DNA from: Mauremys mutica
Lineage: Eukaryota; Chordata; Testudines; Geoemydidae
Length of the DNA: 64,000 nt
Assembly: GCF_020497125.1 (NCBI RefSeq)
Contig: NC_059075.1
Coordinates: 66,669,321 to 66,733,320, forward strand
Direction of reading: 5' to 3'
Shown here: positions 23,195 through 33,400 of the stretch, piece by piece
How the letters are laid out: each line of letters opens with the position of its first letter
Position numbering within the stretch: the stretch's first letter is position 1
Program-made: the position numbers and the translations under genes
Notes under the pieces: generated by a model
What the model was told of the DNA's origin: nothing
The model's database searches: none
The model's input: the letters and a program-made list of their open reading frames with translations, nothing else

Positions 23195-24172
23195 TTAAAT
23201 GAGAGAGTACATAGGGACCTTCGGGGCACGGGGGGCACAAAGTTTACGGAGGAGCAGTTTAAAACAAGCAAGCAGGAGGAGGGTGACCAGGCACAGTACC
23301 ACACCTGTGAGGAGGAGACGCACAAGGCCACTTCCCAGTCCTCCTAGGTTGGGCAACCAACTCCAAAGGGAATCAAAAATTGTGGGTTTCCCTTCCTGGG
23401 CCTTCCACTGCTCGAAGGCCTGTTCGGCTGACAGGATGCGTTTGTTAATGTCCTGTGAGTTGTCTGGGACATAAGTACAACATTCATTTCCAATAAGGGC
23501 ACACAACCCGCCCTGAGAGGCTAAAACATAATCTAGGGCCTGTCTGTTTTGCAGGGCCAGCAACCGGAGCTGATAAAGCTCAGAGTTAAGGCTTTTCTCT
23601 ATGGCCAGGGTGTCATTGGCAAACTTGGTGAGAAACATAGAGAGCTGACGGTAAAGTTTAGCCAGCCGTCCCACCCCATAAGATGGGAGGAGGATCATGC
23701 CAAGTCTGTCTCCCTCGCCAATGGGTTCTGGGACGTCATACAAGGACCTGCGCTGCCTGGGGTGGCCAGGGGGCAGCTTAGGGAGCACTCGAAGGGGAGG
23801 GGCAAGATATCCTACATAACAGCTTCCATACCACCGATCCGGGAGCCACTTATAGGCAGAGGTACCACAAATGTAAAAGGAGTGGCCATTTCCTACCAAC
23901 CCATTATTCCCACTTCTCCATTGTTTTGCTTGGGCACCTCTAAGAGTTCCAAACCGGGCAGTGGAGTTGGATTTGCCATTAACATAGACCGGGAGAGAAT
24001 CATTATCGTCAGAGGAGAAATAATACTGACAGGTGCTATTTCCAGCGGACCAAATGTGATTGTCGGACTGGAACTGTCGATAGCACACTAACCCGGGGTC
24101 CACTGGCCGCAGCCTAATAGGGGAAGGGATACGTGTCGCGTTGGCCTGCGGTTCCCAGGGGTCGTCCCTCAA
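23195..24172 (-). pseudogene. Env remnant: SU C-terminus and complete TM
   Basis: An uninterrupted frame of about 325 codons covers the last ~140 residues of the surface subunit and all of the transmembrane subunit. A furin-type site, RQRR, lies at residues 139-142. It is followed by a gamma-type TM with LQNRQALDYVLASQGG at about 207-222 (the position of the immunosuppressive-type segment). A CX6CC motif at 224-232 would bond SU to TM covalently. A membrane anchor lies at about 283-304 and the tail is short. The frame has no true start: the first codon is TTG and the N-terminal SU is replaced by GPCPD1 sequence, so it is a broken gene. The absence of stops over this length fits a young insertion. 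Confidence 0.85.
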
Positions 24173-24175
24173 TGC

Positions 24176-24499
24176 ATACTGGGATTCAATAGTACAGTTT
24201 TATCTTGGTTATCATCATCATGATCTTCCTCCAAGCCTTCTAGAGTCAGCTTCACCCTAAACCTAGATTTTTTAAATTTGTTCTTGGATATTGAAACAGG
24301 TGGGTTTTCAAAATAATGTAGACGTAATCTTATTTCAGTCTGACAGGACAGCCACCCAGAATCCAGAGTCTGAACACCATTATGGATTCCAAACTGTCCA
24401 TCATCAACAATAATGTCATTTTCTAAAGGGGTTATTGATCGTGGTTGAAGATGAGTCTCCCACTTGTGAATTATGACTTGGCAGGGACCATCGATAATT
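24176..24499 (-). pseudogene. GPCPD1: Captured GPCPD1 cDNA, segment B (upstream part)
   Basis: On the minus strand this translates without interruption for about 105 codons as host glycerophosphocholine phosphodiesterase GPCPD1. Diagnostic stretches are HKWETHLQPRSITPLE, DDGQFGIHNGVQTLDSGW, CQTEIRLRLHY and SRFRVKLTLEGLEED. In the normal protein this lies between the N-terminal starch-binding (CBM20) domain and the part found in segment A. No intron or splice site interrupts it, so it came from processed RNA. It ends at the junction with env. It follows segment A, although in the host mRNA it precedes it. It is in the same orientation as the viral genes. Recognition is from memory of the vertebrate protein. 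Confidence 0.85.
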
Positions 24500-24965
24500 T
24501 GGTAGTTGTTGTAGAGTTTCCTTCACCCCTATGTCCAACATCTAGTGTTCTTCTTGGTCTCCAGTATTTAGCATATGAAGCTTCCATATCACAACTGTAT
24601 CCTGATATCGGCTTTATAATTATGTAGTCCACTCTGACTTTTCTGGTTTTTCTTGAACTTCTGCTCATAATAGGAAGTGTGAGAATTCCAGCACTCATTC
24701 CCAGTTCTGCTATCATGGAGGATAACAGGCATGCAGTACCCACATGGCCTGGAAGTTCATCGCCTTGTAATACTCTTTCGCTTAGATCTTCTTCAAAAAA
24801 GTCAAAGACTAATTCCAAGTTATCTGGTTCCATTGTCTGTATGCTGTATTCTGTCCATCGATCAGGCTGCAAACCATAACCACATTCTGGTTGAGAGTGC
24901 TGAGATTTGTATTCAGTATCACTTGTTAAGGAGATCTCCAGAGTGTTTTACATTTTCTGAGTAAC
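24489..24965 (-). pseudogene. GPCPD1: Captured GPCPD1 cDNA, segment A (downstream part)
   Basis: About 155 codons match the next part of GPCPD1: SQPECGYGLQPDRWTEYSIQ, LPGHVGTACLLSS, SAGILTLPIMSRSSRKT, VDYIIIKPISGYSCDM and the beginning of the catalytic GDPD domain with the metal/substrate motif GHRGEGNSTTT. One in-frame stop (after KM near 24955) and a small in-frame deletion are visible. The rest of the GDPD barrel is absent, so no enzyme activity is expected. The segment runs into B at about 24490-24500 with a change of frame, and TAA closes the frame there. It is intronless and sense to the provirus. Confidence 0.88.
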
Positions 24966-25041
24966 ATTGTGGCAAACCCTAGGCCTGGATCCATACTGAG
25001 CAAGTGATCCTAAGGCCTAACAATTACAATTCCCCAAATAC

Positions 25042-25191
25042 TCACAAAATATCTACTACTACTAACAAGCAGATTACAAACAAAAGGGACCAGGCCCACA
25101 GGGTAGGCTGGCCCTGTGAAAATAAACACAGCCAACGCTCAGAGTTTTCACGGGGAGTGCGCTGCGACTGTCCAAAGGGGCCACAGGGCAT
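25042..25191 (-). pseudogene. Env leader remnant
   Basis: A minus-strand ATG at 25191 opens 49 codons starting just after the integrase end. They include a hydrophobic run (WAWSLLFVICLLVVV) like an Env signal peptide, then stop at 25042. A splice-acceptor-like TTTATTTTCACAG lies at about 25126-25114. The leader is separated from the rest of env by the GPCPD1 insert, which shows that the host sequence replaced most of SU. Confidence 0.6.
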
Positions 25192-25203
25192 TCCCAGCAG
25201 GCC

Positions 25204-25500
25204 TTACTGTCGCCTGAATAACAGTTTAAGTCCCAGATCATTGCTGGCAGTCTTCTCCGCGGGCTGGACGGTCCACCGTTCAAGAGTGGGCACTGCTTTC
25301 AGACGAGAGTGATGGATCCAGTTCTTGTATCCCTCAACCTTTGCTGCTGTGTGGGAGATCAGCAGGACGGTGTGGGGTCCCTTCCACTTCTCTTGGAGAG
25401 GCTCATCCTTCCAGGTACGAACGAGAACGGAGTCACCGGGCTGCAGGGAGTGGACAGGGGCATCTAGCGGGAGAGGCTGCAAATCTTTGGTATACCTGTG
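25204..25500 (-). pseudogene. Integrase C-terminal domain, shifted frame
   Basis: The frame at 25204-25596 carries LQPGDSVLVRTWKDEPLQ, KWKGPHTVLL and AAKVEGYKNWIHHSRLK, the gammaretrovirus-type SH3-like integrase tail. It is in a different frame from the catalytic core upstream, and some of the linker between them is missing. A deletion or frameshift therefore separates the two. Confidence 0.85.
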
Positions 25501-26646
25501 GAGAGAACAGCAGACAGAGAGCACATGTACTGAGATAAGAAACCGCAGCCTACCTCCCACTCCCCTAACAGAACCGGTGTACCATTCATAGGCCATGCCC
25601 TCCCAAACATAATCTCGAAGGGACTAAGCCCTAACCTGCCCTTCAGGAGAGCACGAACTCGGAGCAAAACAAGGGGTAAGGCATCAGGCCATCGAAGAGA
25701 AGCCTCTTGGCAGACCTTTGAGAGATGTCGCTTAAGTGTCTGATTGGTACGTTCCACCACTCCACTGGCCTGTGGTCGCCATGGAGTGTGGCGCTTCCAG
25801 CGGATCTGCAAGACATCCGAAATCCCCTGAATGACTTGCGATGTGAAGTGTGTTCCGTTGTCAGATTCCATCCACTGGGGGAGTCTGAAGCGAGGAATGA
25901 TCTCCTTGACAAACTTGAGAGCTACCGTTCTGGCAGTGTTGTTTCGGCATGGGAAGGCTTCAGGCCATCTGCTGAATCGATCCACCAAGACGAGGAGGTA
26001 TCTGAACCCTTGGGTTCGGGGGAACTCAGTGAAATCTACTTGCCACACCAATCCTGGCCCTGGGGTAGGTTCCAGAGTGGCTGGCGGCACTGACACTCCT
26101 GGTCGAGGGTTGTTCTTTTGACAGACTAAACACTCAGCCTGTACCTGGGATGCCAGGGGTCTCAATCCAGAGGTTAGAAAATACTTATTCATAAGCTGGG
26201 TGAGAGCCTCCCTTCCAGCGTGAGTGGTCTGATGTAGTTTCTGTAGTACTGGCCGTATCAGGCTTTTAGGTAGGAGGATGTTTCCTTCTGTGGAGTGGAG
26301 CCATCCCTCCTTTTCCTGGAGCCCAAGGGAGTCGGCCAGATTCCTTTCTTCGCGAGAGTACTGAGGGGCTGGGAGCTCACCCACTGATGGGATGAGGGCA
26401 TGCATATGGGCCTCCTCAGCTTCCAATTGTTCCAGGGTGGCAGCCCGCTTGGCTTCCCTGTCGGCCCTGGCGTTGCCCTTGGCTACGTCCTGGTCTTCTC
26501 TTTGATGGGCTTTGCAGTGCACCACTGCTACCTCTGAGGGGAGCTGTACCGCTTCCAGAAGCCGGAGGATCTGTGTCCCATGCTTGACCGGAGACCCTTG
26601 AGCTGTAAGCATTCCTCTTTGCTTCCAGAGACCTGCATGAGCGTGT
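25501..26646 (-). pseudogene. Retroviral RNase H end and integrase core
   Basis: Within the 400-codon frame 25464-26666, residues 11-75 fit the end of RNase H (VAVVHCKAHQ, KGNARADREAK). Residues 145-182 hold the zinc-binding H145, H149, C179, C182. The catalytic triad D211, D269, E305 (WQVDFTEF, MESDNGTHF, SGVVERTN) is complete with 35 residues between D269 and E305. The core thus looks intact. The first eight residues come from LTR sequence, since a deletion has joined U3/R directly to RNase H. The last ~35 residues are out-of-frame read-through. Confidence 0.9.
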
Positions 26647-27146
26647 AGCTCTCTCTCTTTATACATGATTTTAGCTAAGCATCTCTATTTAGCTTTATAC
26701 ATGATTTTAGCTAAGCATCTCTATTACCCCCCACTACTTACCCCCCCCTACTTACCCCCCCTCTACCCCCCTTCCCCTCACGTTCCCATATAGCAAGTAG
26801 CAATTACACTAAGCAGGTTAAATCATACTTGGCAGCAAACAAATCATCTCGTTAGTGCTTACTTTTTGAACCTTTATCTTGTCTTACTGTTTGATTTGTT
26901 ACTCTACCTCCTAAGCCAGGTGCAAGCAGGCCTCATTATCTCCCGGTGGTACCAGGGTTGAACTAGCTGTTATACATTCCATTCTTTCCATCTGGCCTAT
27001 GGGGTCGATTACAGTTTAAACATGGCAGCGGTTCGGGCAAGCATAAAATAACTTTGGTTCACTCAGGCCTGCTACAGGGAGGCTTTATTGGCACTGTTGT
27101 TTTCCACCCTTCTGTTAATACTGGGCCATGTCCAATGCCACCAACA
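26647..27146 (-). repeat. Provirus 5' LTR remnant (U3)
   Basis: It matches 22651-23102 but lacks the part corresponding to 22497-22650. It carries a 33 bp tandem duplication (TTATACATGATTTTAGC twice, 26659-26725) and a 15 bp duplication in the C-rich tract. The junction to RNase H lies in AGCTCTCTCTC. The outer end CCAACA at 27146 is 347 bp from the MED6 ATG. Confidence 0.85.
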
Positions 27147-27299
27147 CCGGGGTCCTGCGTCCCCATGGCCCAGGCCGTATTAACCAGGGGAATTGCTCCA
27201 TGTGATGCCAACTATCCCCTGGCTTGGTGCACCCGCCCCCTGCAGGAAGCCTGGGGCTGCTGGGAAGGGAAAATGACCCTGTGTCGCCCAGACCCCTCA

Positions 27300-27493
27300 G
27301 CACCCTCTAGCTTCGACTAGAGCGGAGTCCCTCTGGGATTCCTCCACCTTCCCGTCCCCCTGCACTGTGGCCGTTGCCGCTCTAGTCCTCCTCTCTATGG
27401 TTTTCTGCCGCTCTACCGCACTTCCTGCTCTCTATGGTTTCCTGCCGCGAGGGCAAAGCCCGCGCTGGGCGGAAGTGGGCCGTGCTGGGGATC
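27300..27493 (+). promoter_or_regulatory. MED6 promoter / 5' UTR region (CpG-rich)
   Basis: GC- and CpG-rich DNA without a TATA box surrounds exon 1 and continues to about 27850. An ETS-type site, CGGAAGTG, lies at 27470-27477, and another (ACTTCCTG) near 27418 on the opposite strand. TCTATGGTTTYCTGCCGC occurs twice (about 27395 and 27431). This fits a housekeeping promoter. Confidence 0.6.
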
Positions 27494-30400
27494 ATGGCGG
27501 CGGTGGATATCCGAGGTACCGGCTCCCGCTCGCTCTCGATGGGACTGGAAAGCGATGTGAACGTGCCGGCGGGCTGTGTGCGGGGGGAGGGGGCTGTAAC
27601 GCTGCAGGCTCCGTGCCCGGCCGCCGAGGCCATGGCGGCTGGGAGCTCTACGCCGGCGAGGCGGGCGGGCACTTTAGAGACGGCCCCTGGTGTCCCGGGG
27701 GATTCGGCTCATCCAGACCCAGGGCTCATCTGTAAAGTACAAACCGCCCCGGAGATGGAGCGGGGCCGAGTCCTGTTACCATCCCCCAGCCCCGACCCGT
27801 CTCGGGTGGCGGGAGCTGGTGGGTGAAGGGTTAACCTCTCCGCCCTGCTGGGGGAGCAGGTGGCGGGAGAAGGGGCGCTGTGCTGTGCGCACCCCTGGCC
27901 CCTCTCCCCATTTGAATACCCTACGTGCCAGACAAGAGACTCCGCAGCACAGGGTCTCTGTGGTGTGTCTGTCCTGCTAGCTCCTGACATGCTGCCTGTC
28001 ACCCTTCCTGCCGTTACAGACCTCGCAGCCAGAGCCCTGCTGCTCTCTCCTTACTGTTACTGCTGCACCTCGGCAGCGGTGGTCGCTGTGCGGCATGTTG
28101 TTATGTGCCATGATATTGGCATGTCGTCCAGGGAAACAAGCCAGTAACTGGTGGCAATGAGAGACCTGTATTACCTCTGTGTATCTTTGTCATCTCAAAG
28201 CCCTTTAAATCTCCAAAGAAACTGAATCCCCCTCTTCACAAAATAAATAAATACATAGAGCTGTAACAGTCCAGAGGCTCCTTTTCTCCATGTTACATCT
28301 TGATGTTAGCATGGGGTTATTTTACGTATAGTCAGATCTTCTTGGAAGTGCTGCCTTTCTGCAGTCTGTAATACCGACCTTTGATTATATGGTGACTTTT
28401 TACCGTAAAGGATCCCAGAGTGACTTAAAAGCTACAGGCCTGGTTTTGCAGTTCCTGTTCAAACAAGACTTCCACTGAGGTCAGTGGGAATCTTGCCTAT
28501 ATAGGGACTGCAGGATTGTGCCCTAATTACATGTAGAAATCACTCCACTTATTGTGGAATTTCAGCCAACTCTCTGTGATGTGGAGACTGGCAGTCAAGA
28601 GGACAAGCAATGCATGTCACCCTGCAACAGTGGGAAACAAGAAATTATGGGCACACACACCAGGCAAATGTACTCTAATTGAAAATGCAGTGGAACAAAG
28701 CAGACAGGATGGCCAAATGACTCTCACATGGCAAGCTGATTTGCCTGATCTGATCTGATTTAGCTATTGTATTTCTGAAGTGCCCTATTACTTTGGTAGA
28801 AAAACATTGTATTATTCGAGGAGGTTTGCCTGTGGAAAGAGCCAGTGAATGAGATTAGATTAAGCTAAAGACTGCTTAGAACATGTCCCCCTATTTGTCA
28901 AAGCTGTCCGATCCTAGCTACAGCAAAAGTTGAGAGAAAAAAGAAGGGGGAACAGGATGGTGGAGGAGCAGTGAGAGACAGAACCCCCACCCACAAGTAG
29001 AGCTTCCTAGAATCTGTGAAGACAGAGGAGCAGAATCTATTCTGAAATATGCTGTGGACTATCTTCATGCAGATCTGATTTTCCCTTTCACTGTCTTTAT
29101 ATATTGATGGGTACTATAATGCCTGTCAGATTTAATTCAGCAGATGAAGGATGGAGGGAATCTCAATTTTTAAAACCTGTCGGTTAGAGCAATGTAACAT
29201 TCTTTTTGGCTTTTTTCCATTTCCTGAAACAGTTCTGGGGCAGTGAAAAATACTCAGCATAGGAGTTGTTGCCTGTCATTAAAGTTTTCCAAAGAAAACT
29301 TCGGAAAACTTTCCAAAGAGCTGACACCTCTGCTTGCATTATCTTCAACTTTTAAGTACTCATCTCTGTATATAGATTCATCAAATTTAAATCACAAGTG
29401 TTGAATCATGAATAGAGAATAATTCGCTAGGCAGCAGTACTGCAGAAAAGGATCTGGGAATGATAGGGATCACAAATTGAATATGAGTCAACAGATTGCT
29501 GTTGTGAAAAAAGGCAATGTGATTGTGGGATGTGTTAACAGAAGTATCATATATAGACACAGGAGGCAATTATTCCGCTCTGCTTGACGCTATTGAGGCT
29601 TCAGCTGGAGTACTGTGCCTAGTTTTGTGCAATGCACTTTAAGATGATGTTAACAATTTGGAAAGAGACCAGAAGAGAGCAACAAAAATGATGAGGTTTA
29701 GGGAGCCATGACCTCTGAGGAAAGATTGAAAGAATTGGGTGTGTTGAGTCTAGAGAAGAGAAGGCTGAGGGGGACATGAGAACCATCTTCAAATACATAA
29801 AAATATGTTATAAAGAGGATGGTGATCAATTGTTCTCCTTGTCCTCCAAGAGTAGTGCAAGAAATAATTGGCTTAGTCTGCAGCAAGGGAGATTTAGGTT
29901 GGATATTAGGGAAAAATTTCTAACTATAAAGATAGTTAAGCATTGGAACAATTACCTAGAGAGGTTGTGGAATCCCTATCATTTAAGGTTTCTGACAACA
30001 GGTTAGACAAACATCTGTCAGGGATGGTTTAGGTATATTTGGTCCTGCCTCAGCATGAGAGGAGGGGACTGGATGACCTCTTGACTGCACCAGTACTACC
30101 AAGCTGTCACAGTACTTGGATGAGATCAGCCCATGGATGAAGAACAGCTGTCTGAAGCTCAACTTGAGCAAAACAGAGGTCATGCTGGTGGACAGAAGAA
30201 AGTATTTTGAAGAATTTGCAGCCATGGTGCCATCTCCCTTTGGTTGAGGGGTCACATTCACAATTAGTCACTTCAGTCTGTAGTCTAGGAGTACTCATGG
30301 ATTCCTTGCTGATGCTCACTTGTTACATAGCAACAGCCATGAGTAATGCTGTTTATCATTTCTGGCTGGGTAGGAGACTCTTTCCCATCCATGCAGATGA

Positions 30401-33400
30401 AGACCTGGCTTTTGTCACGTCTTTGTCATTTCTTGGCTGAGCTGCAGCAATGCAATATACCTGGGCATGAAGCCTTTAGTATTTAGGAAACTCCAACTAG
30501 TACAAAACACTGCAGCACATCTCCTCAGCTATCACATCACATCACACCTGTCCTCTAGCTCTCTACACTAACTGCCCATAGAATTTTGAATCAAGTTCAA
30601 GGTCCTCAGTCCTTATCTTCAAAGCACGCCATTGCCTGGGCCCAGGATACCTAAAAACCATCTTAAGCTCCAGGACAAAGACTGTGGTCAACAGTTTCGC
30701 TCCTCCGGCTTGATGGACCTCTCTACAATAAGAGTAAAATTCATCTGTGCAGGAGAGAGAACCTTCTCTGGGCATGATCCAGGACTGTGGAATGAACTCC
30801 CCCAGAAACTAAGGACTATCACAAATCTCTTCACTTTCTGCTTCACATGCAAGTGGCATTTCTTTGACCTGTCTTCTCCAATATAAATACATCACAAGTA
30901 TATTTCTATTTCTTTCTTTATTTTTAAAAACAACCTACCAAAACAAGACACTTAATTGCAGATGCTTCTCCCTGTGGAGAGAGGCTGTGAGAACAAACAA
31001 CTGACGGATGTGTAATCACAATCACGTTGCTTAATGCACTATTGCAAGGAGCTCAGATATTGCACTGATAAATGTGGTATAAAAACCTATATAGAATAGG
31101 TTGAGGTGCTTTCCAGCCCTGCATTTCTATGATTCTATTAAAACAAGAAAGGGAATGTGATTAACGTTTGAGAAACTTCTCACTTCAGAATATTATTACT
31201 TGTATTATAGTAGTGTGCAGAAAGTTCAATAAAGTACAGGGGCCCATTGTACTGAGTGCTGTGCAAACTTAGAGTACAAGACAGTGCCTGCCCAAAGAGC
31301 ATGCAGACTAATTAAAAAGAGGATGCACCACGTGGGGAAAAGCACACAGATGGCCAGTGAGGGTAATAAGAGTATATGGTTACTTAGACTAGAAATGTTA
31401 ATAATTGTTAGGACTCAAATTTCTTGGGATACTGATGAACAAGAGTTTTTAATAGTGTGGTAGAGGTGGGTGTAGGGAAGGAATTTGGAGGAGACAGTAG
31501 TGGCTTAATAAATTGGTTCAGAGTGGGTGTTCCTGGGATATGGGTCAGCATGGAAGAAAGTGAAGAGATACTTGTGGGAGAAACAGACAGGCAATTGAGG
31601 CTGCCATTGTTGACAGTGTGGTGAGGTTATGACATGACAGGTAAAATAGCATAACGGATAAAAAGGAGTAGCTAGGTTGTGAAAGGACCTCGAGGGTCAA
31701 GATTAGAAGTTTGTGTTTGAAGTTATGGAAAAATGGGAGGCAGTGGAATGACTGAATGGGGTGACAAGGCCAAAACGACGGGCTGGGCAGATGTTCTTAA
31801 CAGTATTTGAATGGATCATCAGGAAAGCCAGAGAGGAGGATGCAGTAATTGAGAGAGAGGGAGGGAAAGGGGCCTGGATGAGAATATTAATGCTGTGGAT
31901 AGGGAGAAAAGGATGGATCTTGATAATGTCTGGAGGAAGAAGTGGTGAGATTTAGATGAAGTCTGGAAAGAGGGTGGAGTTGAAGACAAACTTCACGTTA
32001 CAGGGCTGGGTCACTAGGAAGACTGGTGGTGACAGAAAGTGGTGCAGGGGAGGGTTTAGGAAGTAAGATGAGGATCTCTTTTTTTTTTTTTAGCTTACTG
32101 TACCGCCATGGACTTCTGTGTCCTTTAGTTTTGAGTCTCTGTCTCACATTAAACTTTGAAGGGAGATTGAGAGGAATGGTACAGACATTTGTTGGTTGAG
32201 ATGAGGATATATATTCCTCAAACTCCATTTAAATGCATTGAATAAGATGCCTTTTTTGAAAGGACTGGGAATTATAGTACATTTTTTTGCACACACAAAA
32301 ATGATGATGTTCCCTTCTGAAGAGGAACAATTGATATATGGTATCAGGGTTGCTTTTTCCTAGAGGATGGCCTGTTGTAGATTATAAAAGCAATAATAAA
32401 TGGGCTACTCAGAAGTAGTGGCCAATAATAGTCTGGTCCTGGAGTTGGAACTTTACATTCAGTTTTATGACATATTTACTCTGGAGTTCCAGTCCCACCT
32501 GGAAGAAACTTCCATGGAAATACAGTTATTCTTCTGACACAAATGAGATGTTTTTCATGCTTCTTGAAAAACTAAATGAGCAGGTGTCCTGCCAAGAATA
32601 TGAATATTGAGAGGTTTGGGTACCTTATTTTCATTGAGATAAAGGCCTTGTTGTCATATATATTTGGAAAGCATCTAGCATATTGTGGGTGCTACTGCAA
32701 TATAAATATTAAATAATAAAATACCTTTAGTACTGGAGGATCTATTTTTATGATTAGGGGAATGAGTAGTATATAGGAAATAACATAAAAACCTAATTTT
32801 TCCATTTTATGTAAGAACTAGATTAGCAGCTCTAGGTTCACTTCATAAAAGATTCATAATATATTCAATGACATTTTGGGTCTGAATCTCGCATTCCTTG
32901 TGCATTCAAAACTTCACATGAAGTAAAATATCTACAAGGGAATGACTGTAGTAGGAGCTTTCGGTTTGCAAATAATGCAGTAGGCCCATTACATTCATAG
33001 AATGAAAGGGTTTCAATCCTGCATGCAGTTTTCAGTCACTTTTCCACCCATGCTATCTTTCTTTTTTCAGTGTAAAACTTGATGCCTTATCATTGTGTTT
33101 CCGACTCTCCCAGGAGTGGAGATTATTGCCACTGTGGCTTAAAATTATTGAATTTTTAGACCCTTTAAATTTCATGCAAGCATGGTAGGCGAGTCTAGTA
33201 AATGTTAGTACATTTATCACTTGACTACGGCATCTACTGTCTCCACAACTTTTGTTTGGTCTGGCATTTAATGCTGGCTGCCGCTTACTTACTGTATTAG
33301 GTTTTCTTTCATTTTCAAAGTGAAGATAATGCTTAGTTTGCCCATTCCACTTGGCAAATGCTGCTGTTCTTAATCTAAACCATGTACAGTATGACCATAA

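Larger units (their letters stand above)
22497..27146 (-). mobile_element. Defective gammaretrovirus-like provirus (4.65 kb)
   Basis: The order on the minus strand is: partial 5' LTR (27146-26647), RNase H end plus integrase, env leader, two GPCPD1 cDNA pieces, the env SU end and TM, polypurine tract, and full 3' LTR (23102-22497). Gag, protease, reverse transcriptase and the 5' LTR R/U5 with primer site are deleted. The LTR outer ends are TGTTGGTGGC and the inverse of TGTTGCCGGC. Flanks are CTGG and CCGG, only 3 of 4 alike, so the target duplication is uncertain; an alternative left edge at about 22535 would give CCGG on both sides. A D,D35E integrase and a CX6CC-type TM place it near gammaretroviruses. 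Confidence 0.9.

Noticed and set aside
23549..24091. 180-codon plus-strand frame opposite env
   Set aside because: It is the antisense shadow of the env frame, which has clear retroviral motifs.
24445..24879. Plus-strand frames across the GPCPD1 segments
   Set aside because: Antisense to the recognisable GPCPD1 reading.
27367..27980. Several overlapping frames around MED6 exon 1
   Set aside because: CpG-island composition; only the 22 nt MED6 exon 1 is supported.
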